The notes: generated by a model not told the origin, from the letters alone. A stretch of 15,964 bases of DNA from an uncultured Eubacteriales bacterium (GCA_900547135.1 URFJ01000030.1:1-15964), one strand, 5' to 3'; counted from the stretch's first letter, positions 7,624 through 13,695 are shown. Translations and numbers: made by a program.

Positions 7624-8440
7624 TCATATTGAACAGTATTTTTTTGAAAGATCCATGATTTCATCCCTAATGAGATTCGGGTTCTATAAGCTCGATTTTA
7701 TCTCCGAACGAAAAAATCTATCCAATCAAATTTTACTTGTCCATAAAGCTAAACTGAAATAAAAGCTTGCCATCTTGACGTTCGTAAAAACAGTTTGCGC
7801 CAAACTCTTCAATAAGCCGCGATTTCATCTTTGGATGTACGATAGCGACAGCATGTATAGAAGAACCACCAAAGTGTAGTTTGTTCATTCTATTTAACTT
7901 AAATAGCCGGAAATCGTTTCTTTTAAGGTAATATCCACTGGAAAACCAGAAGATAGGGTTCTAAAGTTCGGCTGCTATCGCCGGCTGGCGCATAATAGTC
8001 AAATCGGATTTTTAGTCTGTCGTTAATAGCCCTTTGTATTAGGTCAATTTTAGGGGCCAGCGAAAGCTTGTACCATTACAAGAGGTCAACCATGATACTG
8101 CGCCCGTTCAATAGAGACGCCGTCTGTCCGGCTGACAGTTTCCCCATAAGCTGTTGATACCTGTTGGTATTTGCTATGCTGGCCCTGCAGACCCGTTAAT
8201 AGCGCCTGTAAGTCGCTAGAGGTCAAAAGGGTTTTATTAATTGCATAGCCCTCCATTATGGATATGCCGCCATTCCTTCATCTGATTGTTACGAGGGGAA
8301 TGCCAGTCCTGCAGATAGCTTCCATGTCGCGGTTTATGGTTCTCCGCGATACTTCAAGCGCTCCGGAAGCTCGGGGGCTGTGATGGTTTCCCTTTGCAGA
8401 GAAGAGCTAAGATTCCTATTAGTCGGTCTAACTTTATGAT
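7624..8440 (-). pseudogene. Decayed HTH/WYL-domain transcriptional regulator (YafY/PafC type)
   Basis: The relic reads on the minus strand through several frames. From the N-terminal end: KLDRLIGILALLCKGK (HTH start, from about 8434), VSRRTINRDMEAICRTGIPL (recognition helix), GGISIMEGYAINKTLLTSSD, LAPKIDLIQRAINDRLKIRF then DYYAPAGDSSRTLEPYLLVF (WYL domain), DFRLFKLNRMN, KSRLIEEFGAN, DGKLLFQFSFMDK and a last DEIMDLSKKYCSI before a TGA at 7624-7626. Internal stops and frame changes lie between these pieces, and the start ATG appears lost although GGAGG remains at about 8445-8449. Intact relatives are about 300 residues; here about 272 codons' worth remain. WYL regulators of this kind sense ligands and usually control the adjacent genes, here the GyrI-like and VOC genes. 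Confidence 0.88.
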
Positions 8441-8638
8441 GGCCGCCTCCGTTTCCTGATATCATTATAACTTAAAACCACTGTTTATGGGTGTATTTTT
8501 AATTTAAAAAGGCCAATTACTTTACGCATTTTATATAAAAAGGGCTGTTTCAGCTGAAATGCCGACGGTCCACTCTGTTTTTGGGTAAATTATCTGGCAA
8601 GTACACGTTCCGGTTCGAAGGGCGTTTAATGTAAAATT

Positions 8639-8654
8639 GTTACATTTATGTAAC
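8639..8654. promoter_or_regulatory. Operator-like palindrome GTTACAT-TT-ATGTAAC
   Basis: A perfect 7-bp inverted repeat with a 2-base centre. The design resembles the site at 14348-14363 (TTGTAAC-AC-GTTACAA). No promoter is clearly placed around it. Confidence 0.45.
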
Positions 8655-8898
8655 GGACGATGCTTTGTCGGGTTGTTGTTTAAGTTATTAAAAGCGGCTC
8701 CTTTTAATGTTATTAAGCATTATTGGAGCAGCCATATCAGAGGAAGGCCTTAATTAAGTCGTTTTTCAGGACGAGCCCGTTATAGTAGAAGAGGATATAG
8801 ACTTACGCAGGACATATGAAAAGCACTTCATAAGGAGCGATGGAATAGCATGGCGATAGAATGCAACAAACCCTTACATAATGGGAAAAACAGCTATA

Positions 8899-8918
8899 CA
8901 AAAGCCCTTGAGTTTTCA
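8899..8918 (+). repeat. 20-bp repeat copy A (inverted relative to copy B)
   Basis: CAAAAGCCCTTGAGTTTTCA occurs here on the plus strand and, with one change, on the minus strand at 10103-10122. The two copies bracket the DUF2935 gene. With its right extension this copy folds into a terminator-like hairpin (AAAGCCCTTGA/TCAAAGGCTTT). Confidence 0.6.
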
Positions 8919-9001
8919 AAGGCTTTAGTTATCTGAGGAGTACGAAAAAACACTTTTTGGTGTATAATCTTAAACTTTTTAAAATATTGAAGGTCTTCGA
9001 T

Positions 9002-9892
9002 TTAGCATTCCAATAACCGGATATAATGATTAGCCTCACGTAACACATGGTCGGCAAGGAGCGGCAGAATGATTGAACGGATTTTGCATTGCTGAATGCC
9101 CTGCGTGCCTGCCAACTTGAAATCCCTGAATTTTATGGTTTCTTGCAAAGAATTAGACGTCAACGTTTGACTGTGGGCTCTACAGCAGGTATCCAATAAT
9201 GTGGAATATTCCTTAGCAAACTCGTCTGCTGAATTGAATAACTCTACTTCTGACGGATCTAAAAGTCCACGTATAAACATGGCGTGCTCCATCATGATCC
9301 TATTCCAAAAGCATTCGGTCTCTTTCATTGATATGTCTGTCAAATCACCTTTATTTTCAAGTATCCTAACATAGTCACGATATAACTTTGCTTCCCTGGT
9401 GATATGCTCAATCAGCAGAGGATAATTCATAGTGAACATCCCGCAGCGCAAAACATTTTTTAAAATGCTTTCTTTAAAAGAAATTAGTCCATTCAACAGT
9501 CCGATTGCCGTCCGATTGAGTTCCTGTATCTGTTGACGCTCTACTCTATTACCATCTTGGCAACAATCGCTGATTAAGCGCAATTCTTTAGCGGTTATTT
9601 CATTATTGATTGAGATACCTGTAAAGCACTCTGTCTGTTTTTCTGCTAAAGCTGTAAAATTCGTGACCAGTTCCCCAGAATTTAGAACCTTCTTACTTAT
9701 AATCCCGTTACTGAGCGATACAGCCTGACACAGCAACCTGTCAAATTCTTTTTTAAAAAACTCTGCCTTGTCTGAGAAAGATTCATTAACAGGAGTAAAA
9801 CCCGCCTTTAAAAATAAGGAATGTTCTTTCATTATGCGACCAAAAAACAGATGCAACTCCAGAGACTTCACTACATAACTGTCAGTATGCAT
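9002..9892 (-). CDS. DUF2935 family two-repeat helical protein
   Basis: A 296-residue protein of the DUF2935 family, found in spore-forming Firmicutes. It is built of two similar halves. Each half has a motif with EH followed by Phe (IMKEHSLF at about 20-27; IMMEHAMF at about 199-206) and a second motif (IEHITREAKLYRDYV at about 161-175; ADHVLREANHYIRLL at about 280-294). The paired Glu/His residues resemble metal ligands of helical-bundle proteins, so metal binding is likely by inference; the physiological role is unknown. The start is the ATG at 9892, because GGAGGG (about 9896-9902) lies just upstream. That site is embedded in an in-frame ATG-GAG-GGA at 9904, which would otherwise be read as a longer start. 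It stands alone between decayed DNA on both sides. Confidence 0.87.
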   Translation of the reverse strand: MHTDSYVVKSLELHLFFGRIMKEHSLFLKAGFTPVNESFSDKAEFFKKEFDRLLCQAVSLSNGIISKKVLNSGELVTNFTALAEKQTECFTGISINNEITAKELRLISDCCQDGNRVERQQIQELNRTAIGLLNGLISFKESILKNVLRCGMFTMNYPLLIEHITREAKLYRDYVRILENKGDLTDISMKETECFWNRIMMEHAMFIRGLLDPSEVELFNSADEFAKEYSTLLDTCCRAHSQTLTSNSLQETIKFRDFKLAGTQGIQQCKIRSIILPLLADHVLREANHYIRLLEC

Positions 9893-10102
9893 ATTTCCCT
9901 CCATTAAATTAAAATGTAATTACTACAATATATGTAAATTCTGAATGTAGTGTTCCTGCTTACCTGCGCTGAAATAGTAAAAAAGACTGATAAAGAATCC
10001 ATACGGCTAGAAAAAAATCACTTACTTTTGTAATCATTACCGCAATTTAAAAAGTTTTCACAAAAAATGCGATCTTATAGCTTTAATAAAACACAAAACC
10101 CC

Positions 10103-10122
10103 TGAAAAATCAAGGGCTTTTG
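10103..10122 (-). repeat. 20-bp repeat copy B
   Basis: Read on the minus strand it matches copy A (8899-8918) at 19 of 20 bases. It can form an imperfect hairpin followed by T-rich sequence on the minus strand, so it may be a terminator for that strand. Confidence 0.6.
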
Positions 10123-10153
10123 CTTAAAGTAAAGACCAATTCTGATACCAAGT

Positions 10154-10208
10154 GAAAGGTTCTCCGACCTTTCGTTAAAAGGTGTGCCTATCGTTAAAAG
10201 GTACACCT
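10154..10208. repeat. Cluster of nested AAAGGT/ACCTTT repeats
   Basis: GAAAGGT (10154-10160) and ACCTTTC (10167-10173) form a hairpin. CGTTAAAAGGT occurs twice with a 19-base period (10173-10183 and 10192-10202). AAAAGGTGT in the first copy can pair with the downstream ACACCTTTT, and AAAAGGT-AC-ACCTTTT is itself an inverted repeat. It sits just before the truncated phage gene. Confidence 0.6.
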
Positions 10209-10237
10209 TTTGTTGTTTGTGTAGAACTGGAATTCTC

Positions 10238-10504
10238 GGCTGGAAATTGGTCGAGGGGTGTTCCAACCGCAAATACACCAGCGAGGCAGTTGTAGCCGCC
10301 ACCGTTGAGGGTGCAGGCTATGACCCCTACGAGCGAAAGGTCATAGGTGTGACCGCAATGCAGAAGATGCTCAGCAAATCCCGCTTTGAGGAACTTTTCG
10401 CTCCCTACATTGAAAAGCCGCAAGGCAAACCCACGCTCGTGCCGGAGAGTGATAAAAGACCGGCAATGAATACCGCAAAAAATGATTTTATGGAGGAATT
10501 TTAA
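10238..10504 (+). pseudogene. DUF2800 phage protein (Cas4/RecB-like nuclease family), 3' fragment
   Basis: The last 88 or so codons of a DUF2800 gene, found in Clostridia phages and prophages directly ahead of a DUF2815 gene. Recognised by GWKLVEGCSNRKYTSEA, AGYDPYERKVIG, and the C-terminal EKPQGKPTLVPESDKRP and NTAKNDFMEEF. Full-length members are several times longer and contain the RecB-like nuclease core, which is missing here. The frame runs upstream to 10184, but the family match stops near GWKLV and nothing there looks like a genuine start. A ribosome site (GGAGG at about 10492) and the DUF2815 start follow directly, so the ancestral phage order is preserved. Confidence 0.85.
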
Positions 10505-10505
10505 T

Positions 10506-10692
10506 ATGTCTAACACTGCAAACAGAGTCACCACTCCCATGAAGGGTTATCACCGGTCCCGACACCCGGTGGTCATATGCCAATGTCTGGGAGCCAAAGT
10601 CCATCAACGTCGGAGCAGCCAAGTACAGTGTCAGCCTCATCATCCCCAAGTCCGACACCAAGACTGTCGCAAAGATCAAGGCGGCAATCGTT
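10506..10692 (+). pseudogene. DUF2815 phage protein (ssDNA-binding-like), frameshifted 5' fragment
   Basis: Starts MSNTANRVTTPMK at the ATG at 10506, then shifts frame because of one extra G in the run at 10544-10546. The family sequence resumes as VITGPDTRWSYANVWEPKS and YSVSLIIPKSDTKTVAKIK, ending at KAAI near 10692, well short of the usual length of roughly 190-200 residues. DUF2815 proteins lie next to DUF2800 and phage DNA polymerase genes and are thought to act in phage replication. The fragment then reads without interruption and in frame into the Fic-family sequence that follows, so a deletion joined the two. Confidence 0.85.
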
Positions 10693-11326
10693 CTGAATAA
10701 TATTGCCTTTGCGCGGGCAAATATGAAGATGAATATCTATGACCAGGCTGTTTTGGAAGGAGTTGCCACCTCATTTTCCCAGACGGAGGAAATCATTGAA
10801 AACGGCAAAGTCACCGGTATAACGGCGACGGACGTCCAGAAAATTAAACCTGAAACACGCATGGGAGTTCATTCTGGACAAGGATGTTGTTGCCAGCCGT
10901 TCTGACTACTATATGCTCAGTCACATCGCACGGATTGTCAACGAAGGCTTCTTCGCAGAAGGCGGTCGAATTCGCGGTGTTCCCGTTACAATCGGCGGTT
11001 ATTCTTATGTCCCTCCGCTTCCGAATGAACTGGATGTAAAAGACCTCATTCGTGAAATCACAGAAGAACAAGACGAAGCGATCAACATTGCCATCAAGCT
11101 ATGCCTGTACTGCATGAAAACGCAAATCTTCCTGGATGGGAATAAACGAGCCTCTGTCATTTTCGCAAACCACTATCTCGTTGCTCACGGTGGCGGGTTC
11201 CTGGTTATCCCTGAAAAGGATGTACCTGAATTCAAGAGACTGCTGGTAAAGTTCTATGAGGGCGAGGGTATTTCTATTATTGCCGCTTTCATGAAGCAGC
11301 GCTGCTGGAAGACGATGCAAAACTAA
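10690..11326 (+). pseudogene. Fic/DOC-family protein, 5' truncated and frameshifted
   Basis: Fic proteins transfer AMP or related groups from nucleotides to target proteins. The sequence starts mid-gene (VLNNIAFARANMKMNIYDQ), continues to TGITATDVQKI, then shifts frame near 10841-10846. Two T's missing from AAATT(TT)AAAC would restore KILNLKHAWEF. It resumes as YYMLSHIARIVNEGFF and VPVTIGGYSYVPPLP and ends in KQRCWKTMQN. The catalytic loop, normally HPFxxGNxR, reads QIFLDGNKR (about 11123-11149), with Gln in the His position. This variant also occurs in intact relatives, so it is probably not a decay mutation, but AMP transfer is doubtful. The N-terminal 15-25 residues were lost at the DUF2815 junction. 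An ATG at 10723 could still start translation, but the frameshift would stop it at 10905. Confidence 0.85.
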
Positions 11327-11337
11327 ACGCATTTACA

Positions 11338-11380
11338 TTGGGGAACAAATTTGATTTTATTAGTCAAATTTGTTCCCCAA
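11338..11380. repeat. 17-bp perfect inverted repeat after the Fic relic
   Basis: TTGGGGAACAAATTTGA (11338-11354) and its exact complement (11364-11380) flank a 9-base loop, 12 bases after the stop. It is a very stable hairpin but lacks a T tract on either strand. It is undecayed, unlike the genes around it. Confidence 0.8.
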
Positions 11381-11396
11381 AACTATATCAACAGTT

Positions 11397-11419
11397 AGAG
11401 TCGAGAAATCGGCTCTTTT
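11397..11419 (+). terminator. Short terminator ahead of the tail-gene relic
   Basis: AGAGTCGA (11397-11404) pairs with TCGGCTCT (11409-11416) with one G-U, closing a GAAA loop, followed by T's to 11419. Confidence 0.6.
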
Positions 11420-11445
11420 AATATGCCCGGAAAGGAGACGGTTTG

Positions 11446-11580
11446 GTGATTCCTGTACTCTATAAGGCGAACGCCACCAATTTTACCACCTTCGGTATCG
11501 GCGTTCTGAAGGACTGTACCTCCTGAGAGGTCACGGAAGAACGCAACGGCGCCTATGAGTGTCAATTCGAATAGCACATT
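11446..11580 (+). pseudogene. Phage tail endopeptidase-like protein, N-terminal fragment with nonsense codons
   Basis: Begins at the GTG at 11446, with GGAG at 11434-11437 placed 8 bases upstream. The product reads VIPVLYKANATNFTTFGIGV then LKDCTS, a TGA at 11524-11526, EVTEERNGAYECQFE, and a TAG at 11572-11574. This is the start of the phage tail endopeptidase/Gp37-like family (the usual beginning is an IPVLY..N...F...GIG.L.D...C.VTEERNG.YE pattern), whose full length is several hundred residues. The TGA replaces a conserved Cys position and the TAG an aromatic position. After the TAG a few more residues may match, then homology ends. The ribosome site and N terminus are well preserved, so decay is recent. 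Confidence 0.82.
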
Positions 11581-11634
11581 GGACCTATAGCTAATATAAT
11601 TATAAACAAGCAGTCTAAATGGTACAATGAAATC

Positions 11635-11828
11635 ATGAATAATATTACCACCAACAAACTAAAACAGCAATCGCTTATTATAGATACTCCAGCCACCGAC
11701 AGGGGGAGCAGTCGATTAAGGGGCAGCGCGCCGCGGCCGAACATGAAAAATCACTGAAAGATAATCTGCAAGGTGGAAAATGCTTAAACAACATAGTGCT
11801 GTTCGGAATAGTAATCTATCGGGATTAA
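11635..11828 (+). pseudogene. Large serine recombinase, N-terminal fragment, frameshifted
   Basis: From about 11661 the frame reads KTAIAYYRYSSHRQGEQSIK then GQRAAAEHEKS. This is the N-terminal catalytic start of large serine recombinases (YxRxSS..Q..QSI..Q), including the nucleophilic Ser in YRYSS. The likely start MNNITTNKLK at the ATG at 11635 is in a different frame; a missing A in the AAAA run at 11661-11664 would join them. After about residue 45 the sequence diverges, and the frame stops at 11826-11828. The rest of the protein (resolvase core, recombinase domain, zinc ribbon) is absent. It is a relic of a second, different integration system next to the tyrosine integrase. Confidence 0.78.
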
Positions 11829-11841
11829 GATTGATTCCAAC

Positions 11842-11874
11842 AAAAAAAGCTGGGGAGGGTATTACACCTTCCCC
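11842..11874 (-). terminator. Rho-independent terminator, minus strand, beyond the tRNA/tmRNA 3' end
   Basis: On the minus strand GGGGAAGGT pairs with ACCCTCCCC (one mismatch) around a 5-base loop, followed by AGC and seven T's. It lies 66 bases beyond the CCA end of the tRNA-like fragment, as expected for a structural RNA gene's own terminator. Confidence 0.85.
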
Positions 11875-11887
11875 GGTAATTCTATGA

Positions 11888-11932
11888 CAAATCCGAACAC
11901 ATGCCTCACAAAAAACAAGGTGTTCGGATTTG
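11888..11932. repeat. 13-bp perfect inverted repeat beside the attachment site
   Basis: CAAATCCGAACAC (11888-11900) and GTGTTCGGATTTG (11920-11932) flank a 19-base loop, ending 8 bases from the CCA of the tRNA-like fragment. There is no T tract. It could be an integrase arm site, a 3' hairpin or a second terminator. Confidence 0.75.
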
Positions 11933-11939
11933 CACTGTT

Positions 11940-11968
11940 TGGTGGGGATGGAGGGGCTCGAACCCCCG
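11940..11968 (-). other. 3' end of a tRNA or tmRNA gene: likely attachment site (att)
   Basis: Read on the minus strand this is GGGGG, the T loop TTCGAGC, CCCTC (a complete T arm with one G-U, 11951-11967), then CATCCCC (acceptor strand, 11944-11950), discriminator A and CCA (11940-11942). No D arm, anticodon arm or 5' acceptor strand lies upstream, where the integrase ends instead, so the gene is not complete. The matching 5' strand would be GGGGATG, which is how many Firmicutes tmRNA (ssrA) genes begin; a tRNA with that acceptor is also possible. A terminator follows. Tyrosine integrases commonly target exactly this 3' part of tRNA and tmRNA genes. It therefore marks the left boundary of an element that extends to the right. 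Confidence 0.8.
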
Positions 11969-12111
11969 AAACTGTATATTCTACTTAACAATAATGAATA
12001 ATGATACATAAATACATCTAAGCAAAACGTTAAACTTAGACAGTTCACTCGCGTTTCCATACTTTTGATATAAACTGCTTATGCAAATTGATAAACCATT
12101 ATACATAGTAG

Positions 12112-13239
12112 TTAATCACGAGTGCGGTAAAAAGTGCGGTCCAGGACCGCGCCGAACGCAGCGTCCACATAGTCTGCCATACGATCCATGTCGCCATCCA
12201 GCTCGTGCCCGTACACACCATAGGTATCCATATCCTTAGAATGACCGACCTGCCCTTTTAGTAGCGCTTCGGGCGTCTCCTTGTTAACTGACACAAAGGT
12301 ATGCCTCAGCTCATATGGCGATATATAATTAATGCCATTGTAGTTGCAATACAATCTCCATCTATCACGAAGATGAGCCTCGGCTACAAATTGTCCATCT
12401 GGTTTGCAAAATACATAAGGCGATATAACGCCGGCCGACTTAAGCACTGAACGCTGATTGTCCAAAATTGCACGAGTTAATTTGTTTAAACGAAATTTCC
12501 GTTGAGCATTTTTATTTTTCCCTTCCGTTAATTCTCCAAATATATTAATGCTTTTTTTGATCATTACGATATCGTTAACTATGTCGCTCCATTTTAAGGC
12601 TATCAGCTCGCCTGGCCTTAGTCCGCTGGCCACCAGAAACCTGTATGCGTTGATATACCAATCATGTTTTATAACAGTTCGCCATTTGGTCTTATCGTTC
12701 GAAAACAGGACGCGTAAATCGTCCGGTTGAAGTATCCGTTTTTCACCGCGCTTGGCTCCACGGGGTATGCTTAAATCCTCCGGACGCAGATTAGTGTATC
12801 CGCTTTTGCGGCAGAACTTAACAAAGCCTACGATCACGCCGCGTATATTGCTAAGCGTCTTAGCGGATCTGCCGCCCTTGAACGCGGCATGTATTATATC
12901 CTGAAGAATCTGTTCGGTTAAATCTTCAATGCGTTTGTTTTCGATAACTGGGCGCAAATGAATTCTCGAAATTGATTCTGATTTTCGCCAATTCGAATAG
13001 CTGGTGCTGGCTTTCACATCGTTCAGATACGCGTCAAGTAATACGCCGCACTTTGTATTGCCGCCATTCAGCAGGCCTTCGTCAAGCCATGTATCGGCCT
13101 TTCTATGGCATTCCGCTTTGCCGTTACGACCAGGGACAGCCGAATAAAACGATCTGCGTTTTCCATCACGCTGTACATCAATACGCCAGCGCTTACGAGC
13201 TTCGTCCCAGCGCGCTTCATTAGTTCTAGTGTGCTTCAT
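12112..13239 (-). CDS. int: Site-specific tyrosine recombinase (phage/ICE-type integrase)
   Basis: A complete 375-residue integrase. The N-terminal part (1-60) has an arm-binding-like, basic and aromatic region (RWRIDVQRDGKRRSFY). The SAM-like core-binding domain is at about 65-150 and the catalytic domain at about 165-350. Catalytic residues visible are Arg208 in SGLRPGELIAL, a Lys in the GKNKNAQRKF hairpin (about 241-248), Arg312 in PYELRHTF, His333 in VGHSKD, and the nucleophile most likely Tyr343 in YGVYGH. The first His of the usual HxLR box is Tyr here, a tolerated variation. The ATG at 13239 has AAAAAAGGAG upstream (about 13248-13257). Its 3' end points to the tRNA/tmRNA fragment 144 bases away, matching an integrase next to its own attachment site. 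No excisionase is recognised; one of the small HTH proteins could fill that role. Confidence 0.95.
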   Translation of the reverse strand: MKHTRTNEARWDEARKRWRIDVQRDGKRRSFYSAVPGRNGKAECHRKADTWLDEGLLNGGNTKCGVLLDAYLNDVKASTSYSNWRKSESISRIHLRPVIENKRIEDLTEQILQDIIHAAFKGGRSAKTLSNIRGVIVGFVKFCRKSGYTNLRPEDLSIPRGAKRGEKRILQPDDLRVLFSNDKTKWRTVIKHDWYINAYRFLVASGLRPGELIALKWSDIVNDIVMIKKSINIFGELTEGKNKNAQRKFRLNKLTRAILDNQRSVLKSAGVISPYVFCKPDGQFVAEAHLRDRWRLYCNYNGINYISPYELRHTFVSVNKETPEALLKGQVGHSKDMDTYGVYGHELDGDMDRMADYVDAAFGAVLDRTFYRTRD

Positions 13240-13264
13240 TGCGATTTGCTCCTTTTTTAGGTGC

Positions 13265-13289
13265 GGCCGCCCCTGATGATGGGGCGGTC
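13265..13289. repeat. GC-rich hairpin upstream of the integrase
   Basis: GGCCGCCCC (13265-13273) and GGGGCGGTC (13281-13289) pair with one mismatch or G-U around a 7-base loop. It lies directly ahead of the integrase ribosome site on the minus strand, so it could attenuate or mask int mRNA. No T tract follows on either strand. Confidence 0.6.
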
Positions 13290-13307
13290 AAATCATTTAT
13301 CTCCGTA

Positions 13308-13391
13308 ATTTCAACCCACGCACCCGCATGGGATGCGACGTATTAAATACAAATATAAGACTTATTTCAATCCGCGCCCCCGAGGGGTGAC
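13308..13391 (-). CRISPR. Two degenerate type I-C-like CRISPR repeats around a 24-bp spacer
   Basis: Read on the minus strand, the first unit (13391-13364, 28 bases) begins GTCACCCC and ends GCGGATTGAAAT. The second (13339-13308, 32 bases) begins GTCGCATCCC and ends GTGGGTTGAAAT. Both have the GTCGC..., internal palindrome, ...GGATTGAAAT layout of type I-C repeats, which are usually about 32 bases. The two copies differ from each other, the first is shortened in its loop, and the 24-base spacer between them is shorter than the usual 33-36. No cas gene is near. It lies between the toxin gene and the integrase and is not a standard array. It could be a solo-repeat relic, a crRNA-like regulatory RNA, or a mini-array carried by the element. 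Confidence 0.6.
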
Positions 13392-13422
13392 TTAGAAAGA
13401 ATCAGCGCCCTTAAAGTCGGCG

Positions 13423-13695
13423 TTAGAACAGATCGCTATGGGTTCCAGTTCTGGTTAACGTAAGAGTTAGAATCTCATTTTCTATTTTATAGATTAATAA
13501 CCAATCGGGGGCAATGTGGCACTCCCTATGGCCTTCGTAGCCGCCCAAAAGTCTATGATCCTTATATTTTGGCGGCAGCGGCTGCTCATTGCATAAAATC
13601 TCCAGCTCCTCTTGAAAAAGGTTAGGGTTATAACCTCTTTTAATAACAGTTTTAAAATCCTTTTTGAACTTTGACGAATACCTTATTTCAAGCAT
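13423..13695 (-). CDS. yafQ: Type II toxin, YafQ family (RelE/ParE superfamily mRNA interferase)
   Basis: A complete 90-residue toxin that in characterised YafQ cleaves mRNA in the ribosome. It aligns along its whole length with YafQ, and all known active-site positions are present: His47 in YKDHRL, His60 in ECHIAPDW, Asp64, Trp65, His86 in RTGTHSDLF, and the C-terminal Phe90. It should therefore be active. It starts inside the 3' end of the antitoxin gene (8-base overlap), the usual arrangement for coupled translation and dose control. It lies next to the CRISPR-like repeats and upstream of the integrase on the same strand. A role in stabilising the integrated element is inferred from the context. 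Confidence 0.93.
   Translation of the reverse strand: MLEIRYSSKFKKDFKTVIKRGYNPNLFQEELEILCNEQPLPPKYKDHRLLGGYEGHRECHIAPDWLLIYKIENEILTLTLTRTGTHSDLF

Larger units (their letters stand above)
8450..9001. other. Intergenic region with palindromes and coding debris
   Basis: No complete gene. A possible minus-strand -10 box (TATAAT, 8464-8469) would serve the WYL relic. A 12-bp palindrome lies at 8548-8559 and an inverted repeat at 8639-8654. A plus-strand coding-like run, EPVIVEEDIDLRRTYEKHF (about 8772-8830), ends in a stop soon after and has no recognised family. Terminator-like hairpins lie at 8899-8925 and, weaker, near 8944-8962 for the minus strand. Confidence 0.45.
9893..10237. other. Intergenic region left of the phage relics
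   Basis: AT-rich and without a gene. It holds the upstream region of the DUF2935 gene, copy B of the 20-bp repeat (10103-10122) and the hairpin cluster at 10154-10208. No firm promoter was identified. Confidence 0.4.

Noticed and set aside
8548..8559. Palindrome TTTCAGCTGAAA
   Set aside because: A short isolated palindrome with no promoter or gene start near it; chance is sufficient.
10175..10540. Minus-strand open frame of 121 codons
   Set aside because: It is antisense to the recognisable DUF2800 and DUF2815 fragments.
11446..11580. Stop-codon recoding in a phage gene
   Set aside because: Both TGA and TAG occur, and neighbouring genes end normally with TAA and TGA; point mutations in a pseudogene explain it better.
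11940..12015. A complete tRNA gene
   Set aside because: Only the T arm, acceptor 3' strand and CCA are present; no anticodon arm, D arm or 5' acceptor strand can be found upstream on the minus strand.
11716..12060. Minus-strand open frame of 114 codons
   Set aside because: It runs through the terminator, the inverted repeat and the tRNA-like fragment, and its product resembles nothing.
13308..13391. An active CRISPR array
   Set aside because: Only two repeats, unlike each other, with a 24-base spacer and no cas genes in the window. I list it as degenerate repeats only.
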